A DNA stretch of 64,000 nt from Sphingomonas sp. Leaf20. Lineage in GTDB: Bacteria; Pseudomonadota; Alphaproteobacteria; Sphingomonadales; Sphingomonadaceae. Below, in pieces: positions 49,658 through 58,095 of this stretch. Position 1 is the first letter of the stretch. Each line of letters starts with the position of its first letter. The notes beneath the pieces were generated by a model, which saw nothing but the letters and a program-made list of their open reading frames with translations, was not told where the DNA came from and did not search any database. The position numbers were made by a program, and so were the translations under genes. The stretch covers positions 81,754 through 145,753 of the forward strand of contig NZ_LMKN01000010.1 in the NCBI RefSeq assembly GCF_001421535.1, in the 5' to 3' direction.

Positions 49658-51490
49658 ATGGTTCGGTTCAGCGTTTCGATGTTTGCTCTCGCCGGCGCGC
49701 TGTGCGCCGCGCCGTCGGTGGCCGGTGCTCAGGCCACCGCTGCTGCGTCCAGGCCGACCGCCGCGCAGGCGGATGCGTTCGTCGCCGAGGCGGAAAAGGT
49801 CTTTGCCGCCAAGTCGGTCGACGCCTCGCGCGTGGCGTGGGTGAACGCGACCTACATCACCGACGATACCGATGCGCTCGCGGCGAAGTCGGGGGCGGAG
49901 ATGACCGATCTCGGCGTCAAATACGCGCTGGGTGCGGCGAAATACGCCAATGTCCCGGGCCTGTCGGTCGACACGAAGCGCAAGCTCGACCTGCTCCGCG
50001 GGGGGCTGACGCTGCCCGCGCCGACGCGGCCGGGCGCATCGGACGAGCTGTCGATGCTGACGACGAAGATGTCGTCCTCCTACGGCAAGGGCATGGGGAC
50101 GCTCGACGGCAAGCCGATCAACGGCTCCGACATCGAGGCGGCGATGGGCGAGAGCCGCGATCCCGCCAAGCTGCAGGAGATGTGGACGAGCTGGAACGAC
50201 GCGGTCGGTGCGCCGATGCGCGGCGACTATGCCAAGATGACCGCGATCTCGAACGAGGGCGCGCGCGAGCTCGGCTACAAGGATGTGGGCGCGCTCTGGC
50301 GGTCGGGCTACGACATGAGCCCCGAGCAGTTCGCCGCGCTGACCGACAAGATCTGGAAAGAGGTCGAGCCGCTCTACATGTCGCTGCACACCTATACGCG
50401 GTGGAAGCTCAACGAGAAATATGGCGATGCGGTCCAGGCGAAGACCGGGCCGATCCGCAGCGATCTGCTCGGCAACATGTGGGCGCAGGAATGGGGCAAT
50501 ATCTATGACATCGTCGCCCCCAAGGGGGCTGGCGATCTCGGCTTCGACACGGGCGAGCTGCTGAAGGCCAAGGGCTATGACGCGGTAAAGATGGTGAAGC
50601 AGGGTGAAGGCTTCTACTCGTCGCTGGGCTTTGCGCCGCTCCCCGAGACCTTCTGGAAGCGGTCGCAAATCACCAAGCCCGCGGACCGCGACGTGATCTG
50701 TCATGCCTCGGCCTGGGATATCGACAACCAGGACGATATCCGCATCAAGATGTGCACCAAGGTGAATGCGGACGACTTCGTCACGATCCACCATGAGCTC
50801 GGCCACAATTACTATCAGCGCGCGTACAAGGCGCAGCCGATGCTGTACAAGAATGGCGCGAACGATGGCTTCCATGAGGCGATCGGCGACACCGTCGCGC
50901 TGTCGATCACGCCCGATTATCTGGTGAAGATCGGACTTCTCGACCAGGCCAAGGTGCCGAGTGCGGACAAGGACATCGGCCTGTTGCTGCGCCAGGCGAT
51001 GGACAAGGTCGCGTTCCTGCCGTTCGGGCTGCTGATCGACAAATGGCGCTGGGGCGTGTTCTCGGGGCAGATCCCGACGACCGGCTATCAGGCGGCGTGG
51101 GACCAGATGCGGCTGCAATATCAGGGGATCAAGCCGCCGGTCGCGCGCGACGAGACGAAGTTCGACGCGGGCGCGAAATATCACATCCCGGCGGCGGTGC
51201 CCTATACGCGCTACTTCCTCGCGCGCGTACTGCAGTTCCAGTTCTACAAGGCGGCGTGCGAGCAGTCGGGGTGGAAGGGGCCGCTGCATCGCTGTTCGTT
51301 CTACGGCAACAAGGCGGTCGGCACGAAGCTGAACGCGATGCTGAGCATGGGACAGTCCAAGCCGTGGCCCGATGCGCTGCAGGTGTTCACCGGGAGCCGC
51401 GCGATGTCGGGCGCGGCGCTGGTCGAGTATTTCAAGCCGCTCAAGACGTGGCTCGACGTGCAGAACAAGGGCAAGCCTACAGGTTGGTGA
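49658..51490 (+). CDS. M2 family peptidyl-dipeptidase (ACE-like)
   Basis: A 610-residue zinc metallopeptidase of family M2 (angiotensin-converting-enzyme family), removing C-terminal dipeptides. The zinc site is IHHELGHNYY (His379, Glu380, His383) with the third ligand in FHEAIGDTVALS. SYGKGMGTL and MWAQEWGNIYDIV segments match the ACE core. A signal peptide (FSVSMFALAGALCAAPSVAGA) marks it as exported. Three consecutive ATGs follow AAGGGG; the last (49658) has the best spacing. Frame upstream runs through repeat D and is rejected. It complements the DPP-IV gene for peptide nutrition. Confidence 0.95.
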   Translation: MVRFSVSMFALAGALCAAPSVAGAQATAAASRPTAAQADAFVAEAEKVFAAKSVDASRVAWVNATYITDDTDALAAKSGAEMTDLGVKYALGAAKYANVPGLSVDTKRKLDLLRGGLTLPAPTRPGASDELSMLTTKMSSSYGKGMGTLDGKPINGSDIEAAMGESRDPAKLQEMWTSWNDAVGAPMRGDYAKMTAISNEGARELGYKDVGALWRSGYDMSPEQFAALTDKIWKEVEPLYMSLHTYTRWKLNEKYGDAVQAKTGPIRSDLLGNMWAQEWGNIYDIVAPKGAGDLGFDTGELLKAKGYDAVKMVKQGEGFYSSLGFAPLPETFWKRSQITKPADRDVICHASAWDIDNQDDIRIKMCTKVNADDFVTIHHELGHNYYQRAYKAQPMLYKNGANDGFHEAIGDTVALSITPDYLVKIGLLDQAKVPSADKDIGLLLRQAMDKVAFLPFGLLIDKWRWGVFSGQIPTTGYQAAWDQMRLQYQGIKPPVARDETKFDAGAKYHIPAAVPYTRYFLARVLQFQFYKAACEQSGWKGPLHRCSFYGNKAVGTKLNAMLSMGQSKPWPDALQVFTGSRAMSGAALVEYFKPLKTWLDVQNKGKPTGW

Positions 51491-51534
51491 GCGGCGGTCG
51501 CGGCTGGGGCAACCGCGGGGGTGGCCGGATTCGT

Positions 51535-51626
51535 CGTCATTCCGTTGTCGTGACGGAGGGCGGCGGACCCGGACGTGCCCAGGGCGGCGTGCCTGGCTCT
51601 GGATCCTGACTTGCGTCAGGATGACG
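51535..51626. repeat. palindromic repeat element, copy E (degenerate left arm)
   Basis: The right half is intact (GGATCCTGACTTGCGTCAGG followed by ATGACG), the left half is worn (CGTCATTCCGTTGTCGTGAC). 92 bp, between the ACE-like gene and the basic protein gene. Confidence 0.65.
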
Positions 51627-51673
51627 AGGGGGCGCCGGCCTTCGCCGCGGTGAGCGCGGGAGCGCTGGGGCGA

Positions 51674-52165
51674 TTATTCGGGGATCGTACCGGCGTCGGC
51701 GATGCCGGACTCGAACGACTTCGACGAATCGGTGCCGTCTGCCTGATGCGCGCCCTTGCCCCTGGCCTTCGGAGCCGGGGCGTCCTTCGGCGTGCTGCCG
51801 CGCAGCGTGAGGAGCGCGGCGGCCGCGCCGATCATCGCGACCCCGCCGGCGATCGCGGCCGCACCCCATTTGCCGCCGACCTTGTCGGTTGCGGTGGCGA
51901 TCGGCGACTTCGCGATCGGCTTGCGTGCCGAGGATGGCCGCGGTGTGCTGCGCTTCGTCGAGCGCGGCTTGGGCGCGGGCTTGGCGGCGGGCTTGCGCGG
52001 CGTGGGACCCACGGGCTTTTCAGCGACGGGCTTGGCCGCGGTCGCGGGTTTCGGCGTCGCCTTGGGTGCCACCTTGCAGGCTGCCGGGGCCGCCGTCTTG
52101 CGGGGGGCACGGCGGCGCGTCACGGGCTTCTTGACGTCCGTATCGGGGGTATCGGTGTCAGCCAC
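51674..52165 (-). CDS. basic Lys/Ala/Pro-rich protein with C-terminal membrane helix
   Basis: A 163-residue protein from a GTG at 52165 (AGGGAG 8 bases upstream). Residues 10-95 are a highly basic, low-complexity region like histone H1 or AlgP (TRRRAPRKTAA, KVAPKATPKPATAAKPVAEK, RSTKRSTPRPSSARKPIAK). Then a hydrophobic helix (WGAAAIAGGVAMIGAAAALL, about 105-124) and a polar acidic tail. Membrane-anchored DNA-binding, or a basic surface tether, are both conceivable; I recognise no named family. It shares its basic tail plus single helix layout with the 100-residue protein at 37399-37701. The basic segment points N-terminal here and C-terminal there, so they are not simple duplicates. Confidence 0.65.
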   Translation of the reverse strand: MADTDTPDTDVKKPVTRRRAPRKTAAPAACKVAPKATPKPATAAKPVAEKPVGPTPRKPAAKPAPKPRSTKRSTPRPSSARKPIAKSPIATATDKVGGKWGAAAIAGGVAMIGAAAALLTLRGSTPKDAPAPKARGKGAHQADGTDSSKSFESGIADAGTIPE

Positions 52166-52244
52166 GGCTATGCTCCCTGATGAAAATGATTCCGGATGCG
52201 TAACGCATTGCGCCCCGATCCGCTCCGTCGACGACGCCATCGCT

Positions 52245-52292
52245 CAGTGGAACGGGGGCTCAGCGGAACGGCGGCTCAGCGGAACGGCGGCT
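52245..52292. repeat. three tandem 16-bp copies over the end of amn
   Basis: CAGCGGAACGGCGGCT is repeated (52261-52276, 52277-52292), with a diverged copy at 52245-52260. On the minus strand each copy encodes a Pro-Pro-Phe-Arg-stop ending, so the amn stop region is repeated behind itself. Confidence 0.85.
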
Positions 52293-53727
52293 CGTCGAAC
52301 GCGCGCAGCTTGCGGCTGTGGAGCTTGGCGCCCTCGAGCCGCAATTGTTCGCACGTCTCGATCCCGATCCGCAGATGCTCGCTGATCGCGCGCTCGTAGA
52401 AGCGGTTGGCCTGGCCCGGCAGCTTCAGTTCGCCGTGGAGCGGCTTGTCCGAAACGCAGAGCAGCGTGCCGTAGGGGACGCGGAAGCGATAGCCCTGCGC
52501 GGCGATCGTCGCCGATTCCATGTCGATGCCGACCGCGCGGCTGAGCGAGAACCGCAGCGCCGACTTCGAATAGCGCAATTCCCAGTTGCGATCGTCGGTG
52601 GTGACGATCGTACCCGTGCGCAGGCGGCGCTTGAGATCCTCGCCCGACTGACCCGAGACGATCTCGGCAGCCTTCGCCATCGCGACCTGGACCTCGGCGA
52701 TCGCGGGGACGGGGATCTCGGGCGGAAGGACGTCGTCGAGGACGTGGTCGTCGCGCAGATAGGCGTGCGCGAGGACATAGTCGCCGATCCGCTGGCTGGG
52801 GCGCAGCCCGCCGCAATGCCCGATCATCAGCCACGCCTCGGGACGCAGCACCGCAAGATGGTCGCAGATCGTCTTGGCGTTGGATGGTCCGACGCCGATG
52901 TTGACGAGCGTGATGCCGGTCCGATCGTCCGCCATCAGGTGATAGGCGGGCATCTGGTGACGGCGCCATGCGCTGTCGGAGATGATCTTGTCGATGTCGT
53001 CGCCCGACGAGATCGTGATCCCGCCCGCGCCCGACAGGCTGGTGAAGCGGCTTGGCGTTCCATCCGGTTTCGGCCCGAGCTGCGTTCCCGCCCAGCGAAC
53101 GAATTCATCGACATAGCGGTGATAGTTCGTGAACAATACGAAGCGCTGCGCATGCTCGGCGGGGGTGCCCATATAGTGGCGCAGCCGCGCGAGGCTGAAA
53201 TCGGTGCGAAGCCCGTCGAACAGCGCGAGCGGGCGGATAGCGTCCTGCGCGACCCAGAGGCCGTCGGCGATCTCGTCGCCGATATGCGCGAGCTCGGTGG
53301 CGGGGAAGAAGCGGGCGAGCTCGGTCGCGGAGACCTCGTCGAGGCTGAGCGCGTGGCCGGGATCGATGACATAGGGGAAGGGGATTTCCTGCCGCCCCTC
53401 GACCGCCTCGACGTCGACGTCATAATCCTCGATCAGCAGCGTGAGCTGTTCGGTCAGATAATCGGCGAAGATCGCGGGCTTGGTGACGCTGATCCGGTAT
53501 TCGCCGGGGCTCACCATCCGCCCGAACGAGCGCAGCGGCGTGGGGCGGTCGACGCCACCCTTGTAGATCAGGCGGATCTCGGGATAGGCGAACGCGCCGT
53601 CGCTGCGGCTGGCCGGATCGGGCACGGTGCCGTCGGCGATATACGCGCTCATGGCGGACTGAAGACGCGCGACGGAGGCGCGGTAGAGGCGGTCGAGTTC
53701 GGCGACCAGATCGGATGCGATTGTCAT
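52276..53727 (-). CDS. amn: AMP nucleosidase
   Basis: Amn splits AMP to adenine and ribose 5-phosphate, 483 residues. N-terminal domain with PLRSFGRMVSPGEYRISVTKP; C-terminal nucleoside phosphorylase-type domain with ITLVNIGVGPSNAKTICDHL, AWLMIGHCGGLRPSQRIGDY, GIDMESATIAAQGYRFRVPY and CVSDKPLHGELKLPGQAN. All family blocks are present. ATG start at 53727. The final residues FDEPPFR lie within the tandem repeat. Apparently monocistronic, 86 bases after the peroxiredoxin gene on the same strand. Confidence 0.95.
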   Translation of the reverse strand: MTIASDLVAELDRLYRASVARLQSAMSAYIADGTVPDPASRSDGAFAYPEIRLIYKGGVDRPTPLRSFGRMVSPGEYRISVTKPAIFADYLTEQLTLLIEDYDVDVEAVEGRQEIPFPYVIDPGHALSLDEVSATELARFFPATELAHIGDEIADGLWVAQDAIRPLALFDGLRTDFSLARLRHYMGTPAEHAQRFVLFTNYHRYVDEFVRWAGTQLGPKPDGTPSRFTSLSGAGGITISSGDDIDKIISDSAWRRHQMPAYHLMADDRTGITLVNIGVGPSNAKTICDHLAVLRPEAWLMIGHCGGLRPSQRIGDYVLAHAYLRDDHVLDDVLPPEIPVPAIAEVQVAMAKAAEIVSGQSGEDLKRRLRTGTIVTTDDRNWELRYSKSALRFSLSRAVGIDMESATIAAQGYRFRVPYGTLLCVSDKPLHGELKLPGQANRFYERAISEHLRIGIETCEQLRLEGAKLHSRKLRAFDEPPFR

Positions 53728-53780
53728 CGCGCAGTGTTACGCGGGGCAGGTTACGGAGGCAAGACGTCGGGCGACGCCAA

Positions 53781-53804
53781 ATCCTCCCCCTCGCGGGGGA
53801 GGAT
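53781..53804. terminator. hairpin between peroxiredoxin and amn
   Basis: ATCCTCCCCC-TCGC-GGGGGAGGAT, perfect 10-bp stem, 10 bases after the peroxiredoxin stop (minus strand), followed there by TTTGG. A weak terminator, or a member of the same C-rich palindrome class as 34593-34620. Confidence 0.5.
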
Positions 53805-53813
53805 CGAAACGGA

Positions 53814-54293
53814 TCAGATCTCGCTGAGCAGGTGTTCGGCGGAGCTGACCTTGAACTCGCCCGGGGCCTCGACGTTGAGCTGTTCGACGACGCCGTCGTT
53901 GACGATCATCGAATAACGCTGGCTGCGCGTGCCCATGCCGAAGCCCGAGCCGTCCATCGTCAGGCCGATCGCCTTGGCGAAGTCGCCATTGCCGTCGGCG
54001 AGCAACGTGATGTCGCCGGCGCCCGCGGACTTGCCCCATGCGTCCATCACGAACGCGTCATTGACCGAGGTGCAGGCGATCTCGTCGACGCCCTTGGCCT
54101 TCAGCGCGGCTTCCTTCTCGACGAAGCCCGGCAGGTGCTTGGCCGAGCAGGTCGGCGTGAACGCGCCGGGGACGGCGAACAGCGCGACCTTGCGGCCCGC
54201 GAAGAAGCTCTCGGACTCGATCTGATCGGGGCCATCGGCCGTGGCCTTGACGAATTTGGTGTTGGGAAGGCGGTCGCCGACGCTGATCGTCAT
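53814..54293 (-). CDS. peroxiredoxin (Prx5-like)
   Basis: Thiol peroxidase of the Prx5/AhpE-related group that reduces hydroperoxides; 159 residues, cytoplasmic. The peroxidatic cysteine is Cys49 in PGAFTPTCSAKH, and the arginine-containing active-site loop is at GMGTRSQRYSMIV. Cys74 (DEIACTSVND) could be the resolving thiol. Glutathione or glutaredoxin is the usual reductant for this group. Start ATG at 54293. It is 112 bases from the divergent yqgE gene. Confidence 0.93.
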   Translation of the reverse strand: MTISVGDRLPNTKFVKATADGPDQIESESFFAGRKVALFAVPGAFTPTCSAKHLPGFVEKEAALKAKGVDEIACTSVNDAFVMDAWGKSAGAGDITLLADGNGDFAKAIGLTMDGSGFGMGTRSQRYSMIVNDGVVEQLNVEAPGEFKVSSAEHLLSEI

Positions 54294-54405
54294 GGATAAT
54301 CTCCTGGGTGTCGCGAGAAGGTCTCGGAGCGGACCAGTACCTCGGATGGCGGCATGGCGATTTCAAGCGTGGCGGCTGGGGGTCCGCGTCGCTATGTGAC
54401 AAAGC

Positions 54406-54966
54406 ATGGACAAGACGGCCTTTCTTTCCGGACAATTCCTGCTGGCGATGCCCGGCATGAGCGACCCGCGGTTCGCGCGCGCGGTCATCGCGATGTGCAG
54501 CCACGATGCGACGGGTGCGATCGGGATCGGGCTTGGGGCGACGATTGACGGCCTGGGTTTCCACGATTTGCTCGAGCAGTTCGAGATCGCGCCGGGCGAC
54601 GCGCCGAACGCACCGGTGCATTTCGGCGGACCGGTCGAGCCGCGGCGGGGCTTCGTCGTGCATTCGCGCGATTGGGGCGGGCAGGATACGATCGATGTCG
54701 CCGGGCTGTGGGCCTTGTCGGGTACGGTCGACGTGCTGCGCGCGATCGCCGAGGGCAAGGGGCCGTCGCAGTGGGTGGTCGCGCTGGGCTATGCGGGCTG
54801 GGATGGCGGGCAGATCGAGGGCGAACTGTCCCGCCCCGGCTGGTTCAACGTCGCAGGCGATACCGACCTGCTGTTCGAGACCGCGGCGAAGGACCGCTGG
54901 ACGAGCGCGTTCGCCAAGGCGGGGGTCGATCCGCGGCTGCTGGTGGCGGAGACGGGGCGGGCCTGA
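54406..54966 (+). CDS. yqgE: YqgE/AlgH family protein
   Basis: A 186-residue YqgE-type protein (UPF0301): FLSGQFLLAMPGMSDPRFAR, VHFGGPVEPRRGFVVHS and ALGYAGWDGGQIEGELSRPGW are diagnostic. Family function is unresolved; homologues are often linked to the RNase H-like YqgF or to alginate regulation. It starts at 54406 and stands alone, followed by ahcY 178 bases later. Confidence 0.93.
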   Translation: MDKTAFLSGQFLLAMPGMSDPRFARAVIAMCSHDATGAIGIGLGATIDGLGFHDLLEQFEIAPGDAPNAPVHFGGPVEPRRGFVVHSRDWGGQDTIDVAGLWALSGTVDVLRAIAEGKGPSQWVVALGYAGWDGGQIEGELSRPGWFNVAGDTDLLFETAAKDRWTSAFAKAGVDPRLLVAETGRA

Positions 54967-55036
54967 CCGGATCCTTCTGCTTGGCGGGCGAGGAAAGTTC
55001 GGGTGGTCTAGGACCGTCGTCGGGGTTTCGGGCGTC

Positions 55037-55056
55037 ATATAAAGATATCTTTATAT
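55037..55056. promoter_or_regulatory. 20-bp perfect palindrome upstream of ahcY, likely operator
   Basis: ATATAAAGATATCTTTATAT is a perfect AT-rich palindrome in GC-rich surroundings, 88 bases before the ahcY GTG and immediately followed by a possible TTGATT -35 element. It resembles the palindromic sites proposed for ArsR-type regulators of SAH/methionine genes (SahR/SamR) in proteobacteria. The match is from memory. Confidence 0.65.
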
Positions 55057-55144
55057 TTGATTTGGCGCGCTCGATCCTCTATGCGGCGGCGCATCCGGCA
55101 CGGGCATGAGGCTCGCCGATCAAAGATTTCCAGGAGACATCCTC

Positions 55145-56578
55145 GTGGCCACCACGCTCGCGCCCCAGAAGACGGACGGCAAGACCGATTACGTCGTCGC
55201 CGACCTCAGCCTCGCCGATTTCGGCCGCGCCGAGATCAACATTGCCGAAACCGAAATGCCGGGCCTGATGGCGCTCCGCGAGGAATTCGGCGCAGCGCAG
55301 CCGCTCAAGGGCGCGCGGATCACCGGTTCGCTGCACATGACGATCCAGACCGCGGTGCTGATCGAGACGCTGACCGCGCTCGGCGCCGACGTCCGTTGGG
55401 CGACGTGCAACATCTTCTCGACGCAGGATCATGCCGCCGCCGCGATCGCCGCGACCGGCGTGCCGGTCTTCGCGATCAAGGGCGAGACGCTCGCCGATTA
55501 CTGGAACTATGTCGGCGACATCTTCTCGTGGGATCGCGACGTCGAAGGCCAGACCGCCAACATCATCCTCGACGACGGCGGCGACGCGACGATGTTCGCA
55601 CTCTGGGGCGCCAAGCTCGAGGCCGGCCACACGATGCCCGAGCCCGAGAACGAGGAAGAGGTCGAGATGCAGCGTGCGCTGAAAGCGTATGTCGCGAAGA
55701 ACCCCGGCTATCTGACCGAGACGGTCAAGAACCTGAAGGGCGTTTCGGAAGAGACCACCACCGGCGTTCACCGCCTGTACGAGATCGCGAAGAAGGGCGA
55801 GCTGCCGTTCCCCGCGATCAACGTCAACGACTCGGTCACCAAGTCGAAGTTCGACAATCTGTACGGCTGCAAGGAATCGCTGGTCGACGCGATCCGTCGC
55901 GCGACCGACGTCATGCTCGCGGGCAAGGTCGCCTGCGTCGCCGGTTTCGGTGACGTCGGCAAGGGCTCGGCGCAGTCGCTCCGCAACGGCGGCGCACGCG
56001 TGATGGTGACCGAAGTCGATCCGATCTGCGCATTGCAGGCGGCGATGGAGGGCTTCGAGGTCGTGACGATGGAAGACGCCGTGAAGCGCGCGGACATCTT
56101 CTGCACCGCAACCGGCAATGCCGACGTCATCACCGCCGATCACATGAAGGCGATGAAGCCGATGTCGATCGTCTGCAACATCGGTCACTTCGACTCGGAG
56201 ATCCAGATCGCCGCGCTGTCCAACTATGACTGGACCGAAGTGAAGCCGGGCACCGACCTGGTGAAGTTCCCGGACGGCAAGCAGATCATCATCCTCGCAA
56301 AGGGTCGCCTCGTGAACCTGGGTTGCGCGACTGGTCACCCGTCGTTCGTGATGTCGGCCTCGTTCACCAACCAGACGCTCGCACAGATCGAGCTCTGGAC
56401 GAAGGGCGAGAACTACAAGAACGAAGTGTACGTCCTGCCGAAGCATCTCGACGAGAAGGTCGCAGCGCTGCACCTCGAAAAGCTCGGCGTGAAGCTGTCG
56501 AAGCTGTCGGACAAGCAGGCCGGTTATATCGGCGTGCCCGTCGAAGGCCCGTTCAAGCCGGATCACTACCGCTACTGA
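55145..56578 (+). CDS. ahcY: S-adenosylhomocysteinase
   Basis: AhcY hydrolyses S-adenosylhomocysteine to homocysteine and adenosine in the methyl cycle; 477 residues, normal length. Typical blocks are YVVADLSLADFGRAEINIAE, WATCNIFSTQDHAAAAIA, NVNDSVTKSKFDNLYGC, the NAD-binding VAGFGDVGKGSAQ, and the C-terminal KPDHYRY. The start is GTG at 55145 (AGGAG 8 bases upstream); an ATG 13 codons upstream is less supported. Cytoplasmic tetramer. Controlled, if the palindrome at 55037-55056 is an operator, by methyl-cycle intermediates. Followed by a strong terminator. Confidence 0.97.
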   Translation: MATTLAPQKTDGKTDYVVADLSLADFGRAEINIAETEMPGLMALREEFGAAQPLKGARITGSLHMTIQTAVLIETLTALGADVRWATCNIFSTQDHAAAAIAATGVPVFAIKGETLADYWNYVGDIFSWDRDVEGQTANIILDDGGDATMFALWGAKLEAGHTMPEPENEEEVEMQRALKAYVAKNPGYLTETVKNLKGVSEETTTGVHRLYEIAKKGELPFPAINVNDSVTKSKFDNLYGCKESLVDAIRRATDVMLAGKVACVAGFGDVGKGSAQSLRNGGARVMVTEVDPICALQAAMEGFEVVTMEDAVKRADIFCTATGNADVITADHMKAMKPMSIVCNIGHFDSEIQIAALSNYDWTEVKPGTDLVKFPDGKQIIILAKGRLVNLGCATGHPSFVMSASFTNQTLAQIELWTKGENYKNEVYVLPKHLDEKVAALHLEKLGVKLSKLSDKQAGYIGVPVEGPFKPDHYRY

Positions 56579-56605
56579 TCGCCCACGCGATCGACCGCGC
56601 TACGG

Positions 56606-56646
56606 GGCCGCGTCTACCGGGAGGTGGACGCGGCCTTTGTCGTTTT
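56606..56646 (+). terminator. rho-independent terminator of ahcY
   Basis: GGCCGCGTCTACC (56606-56618), loop GGGA, then GGTGGACGCGGCC (56623-56635) with one G-T pair, followed by TTTGTCGTTTT. 28 bases after the ahcY stop. Confidence 0.88.
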
Positions 56647-56689
56647 GGGGCAAGTGATACCGACCAGATCCTGCCGGGTTCGCAGGTGG

Positions 56690-58090
56690 TTAGGACGCGG
56701 TCTTCGGATCCGGTTTGACGGTCGGCGACGGCGCCGACGACGCGGCGGCAGTGCCCGGCTTGCGACGGACGCCATCGAGGTCGCGGGGCGGTACGGCCGC
56801 GGGGGATGGCGGGTCGCCCGCGACGGGGACCGCACGCAGCGTCTGCTGAGTCCGCATGCACTGCGACAGATCGGTCCGGCGGACCTGCTGGCAGTTCCAC
56901 AGCGACTTCTCGTAACTGTTCGCCCGGTCACGCATATAGCTGAACGTCATCGCCGACGTCTGCGCGGGGGTGAGCGGCAGGCTGGTCGCGGCCTTGGTGC
57001 GGTCCGCCCATGCCATGTAGCGGCAGAAGGCGCGGTCGCCACAGGCCTCGACCGCAACGGTCTGGAAACTCGCCGACAGCGTGCCCGGCGGGAAGACGAC
57101 GAGCAACGTGTCGCGGTCGGCGGCGGGGGTCGGCGCCGCCGAAGCCGCCGCAACGTCGGGACCGGCGCCCGCGGTGTCGCCCTCGAAGACGAAGCCCATC
57201 GCCGCCGACGCCTCGGCGAGGGCCGCGTCGGCCTGCTCGAGCGCGGCGCCGGTGCGGTGCGCGTCGGAGATCTGCGCGAGCTGCGCGATCACGGGTTCGC
57301 TGCCCTCGGGTTGGCGGCGGAACGCGGGGGGCGTGCCCCACCAGCCCGACCAGCGGAAGAACAGGTGCGACTTGACCGCGACGATCTTGTCGAGGCTCGA
57401 CTGCCAATACGGGACGACCCAGTCGGTATGGTAATGCGTGGCATAGCCGACCGGGCGATACACTGATCCCGCGAGCGCGGCGGCGGCGACCTCGCGCGCA
57501 CGCCGCCATGCGTCGTCGCTCGGCGACCATCGGCGCAGCGCGCCGTCGCAGCTGAAACTGAACTGGCAGCCGGTCTCGCGCGCCTCGCCCTCGAAGACGA
57601 CGCCGCAGACGGTCTTGGGGAAGGCGGGGTGCCGCAGCCGGTTGAGCACGACCTGCGCCACCGCGCGTTCGCCGAGCGTGTCGTCGCCCGCCTCGTAGAG
57701 AATGCCCGCGGCCATGCAGTCGGTCGCGCGCGCGCGATCCGCGGTTCCGCCGGCAAAACGGAATGGCCGCGCGGCGGGGTTGGGGTCGGTCGAGAAGGGG
57801 ACGCTCGCGTTGAACGCGCGCGCATCCTCGGGCGCGAGATCGACGAACTTGACGGGTTCGACCTGTGGCAGCTCCGCCTGCGGCACCACGCGGGGGCGGG
57901 GGATGACCGGCACCCCCCGCTTGCGGACGGCGGGCGGGTCCGACACGACGAGCGACGGTACCGCGATCGCCGCCGCGGCGATCGCGAGTACCGACACGCG
58001 AACCAGCGTCGACCGGCGCGTGCCGGTCCCGGTGGTCTCTTCGCCGGGCGCGTCCGGTAGGGCGCCGGCGTCGCCACGCGCGTCGATCAT
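56690..58090 (-). CDS. SleB-like cell wall hydrolase
   Basis: A 466-residue envelope protein with a membrane anchor (about residues 28-48) and, from about 118, a Hydrolase_2 (SleB-type) domain: TDCMAAGILYEAGDDTLGER, AVAQVVLNRLRHPAFPKT and CQFSFSCDGALRR. The conserved Glu133 is the presumed catalytic acid of this lytic-transglycosylase-like family. A long proline/alanine-rich C-terminal region follows. The start at 58090 is supported by a GGAG 10 bases upstream. Same strand after cysK (stop 5 bases away) and MFS gene, so likely cotranscribed. Role: peptidoglycan remodelling. Confidence 0.85.
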   Translation of the reverse strand: MIDARGDAGALPDAPGEETTGTGTRRSTLVRVSVLAIAAAAIAVPSLVVSDPPAVRKRGVPVIPRPRVVPQAELPQVEPVKFVDLAPEDARAFNASVPFSTDPNPAARPFRFAGGTADRARATDCMAAGILYEAGDDTLGERAVAQVVLNRLRHPAFPKTVCGVVFEGEARETGCQFSFSCDGALRRWSPSDDAWRRAREVAAAALAGSVYRPVGYATHYHTDWVVPYWQSSLDKIVAVKSHLFFRWSGWWGTPPAFRRQPEGSEPVIAQLAQISDAHRTGAALEQADAALAEASAAMGFVFEGDTAGAGPDVAAASAAPTPAADRDTLLVVFPPGTLSASFQTVAVEACGDRAFCRYMAWADRTKAATSLPLTPAQTSAMTFSYMRDRANSYEKSLWNCQQVRRTDLSQCMRTQQTLRAVPVAGDPPSPAAVPPRDLDGVRRKPGTAAASSAPSPTVKPDPKTAS

Positions 58091-58095
58091 CGTCT

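Noticed and set aside
49631..51289. 552-codon frame opposite the ACE-like peptidase
   Set aside because: Shadow of a gene with an intact HELGH zinc site.
54967..55144. SAH riboswitch before ahcY
   Set aside because: The conserved core (a GAGGAGCGCTGC-type segment and pairing partner) is absent; a protein operator at 55037-55056 explains the region better.
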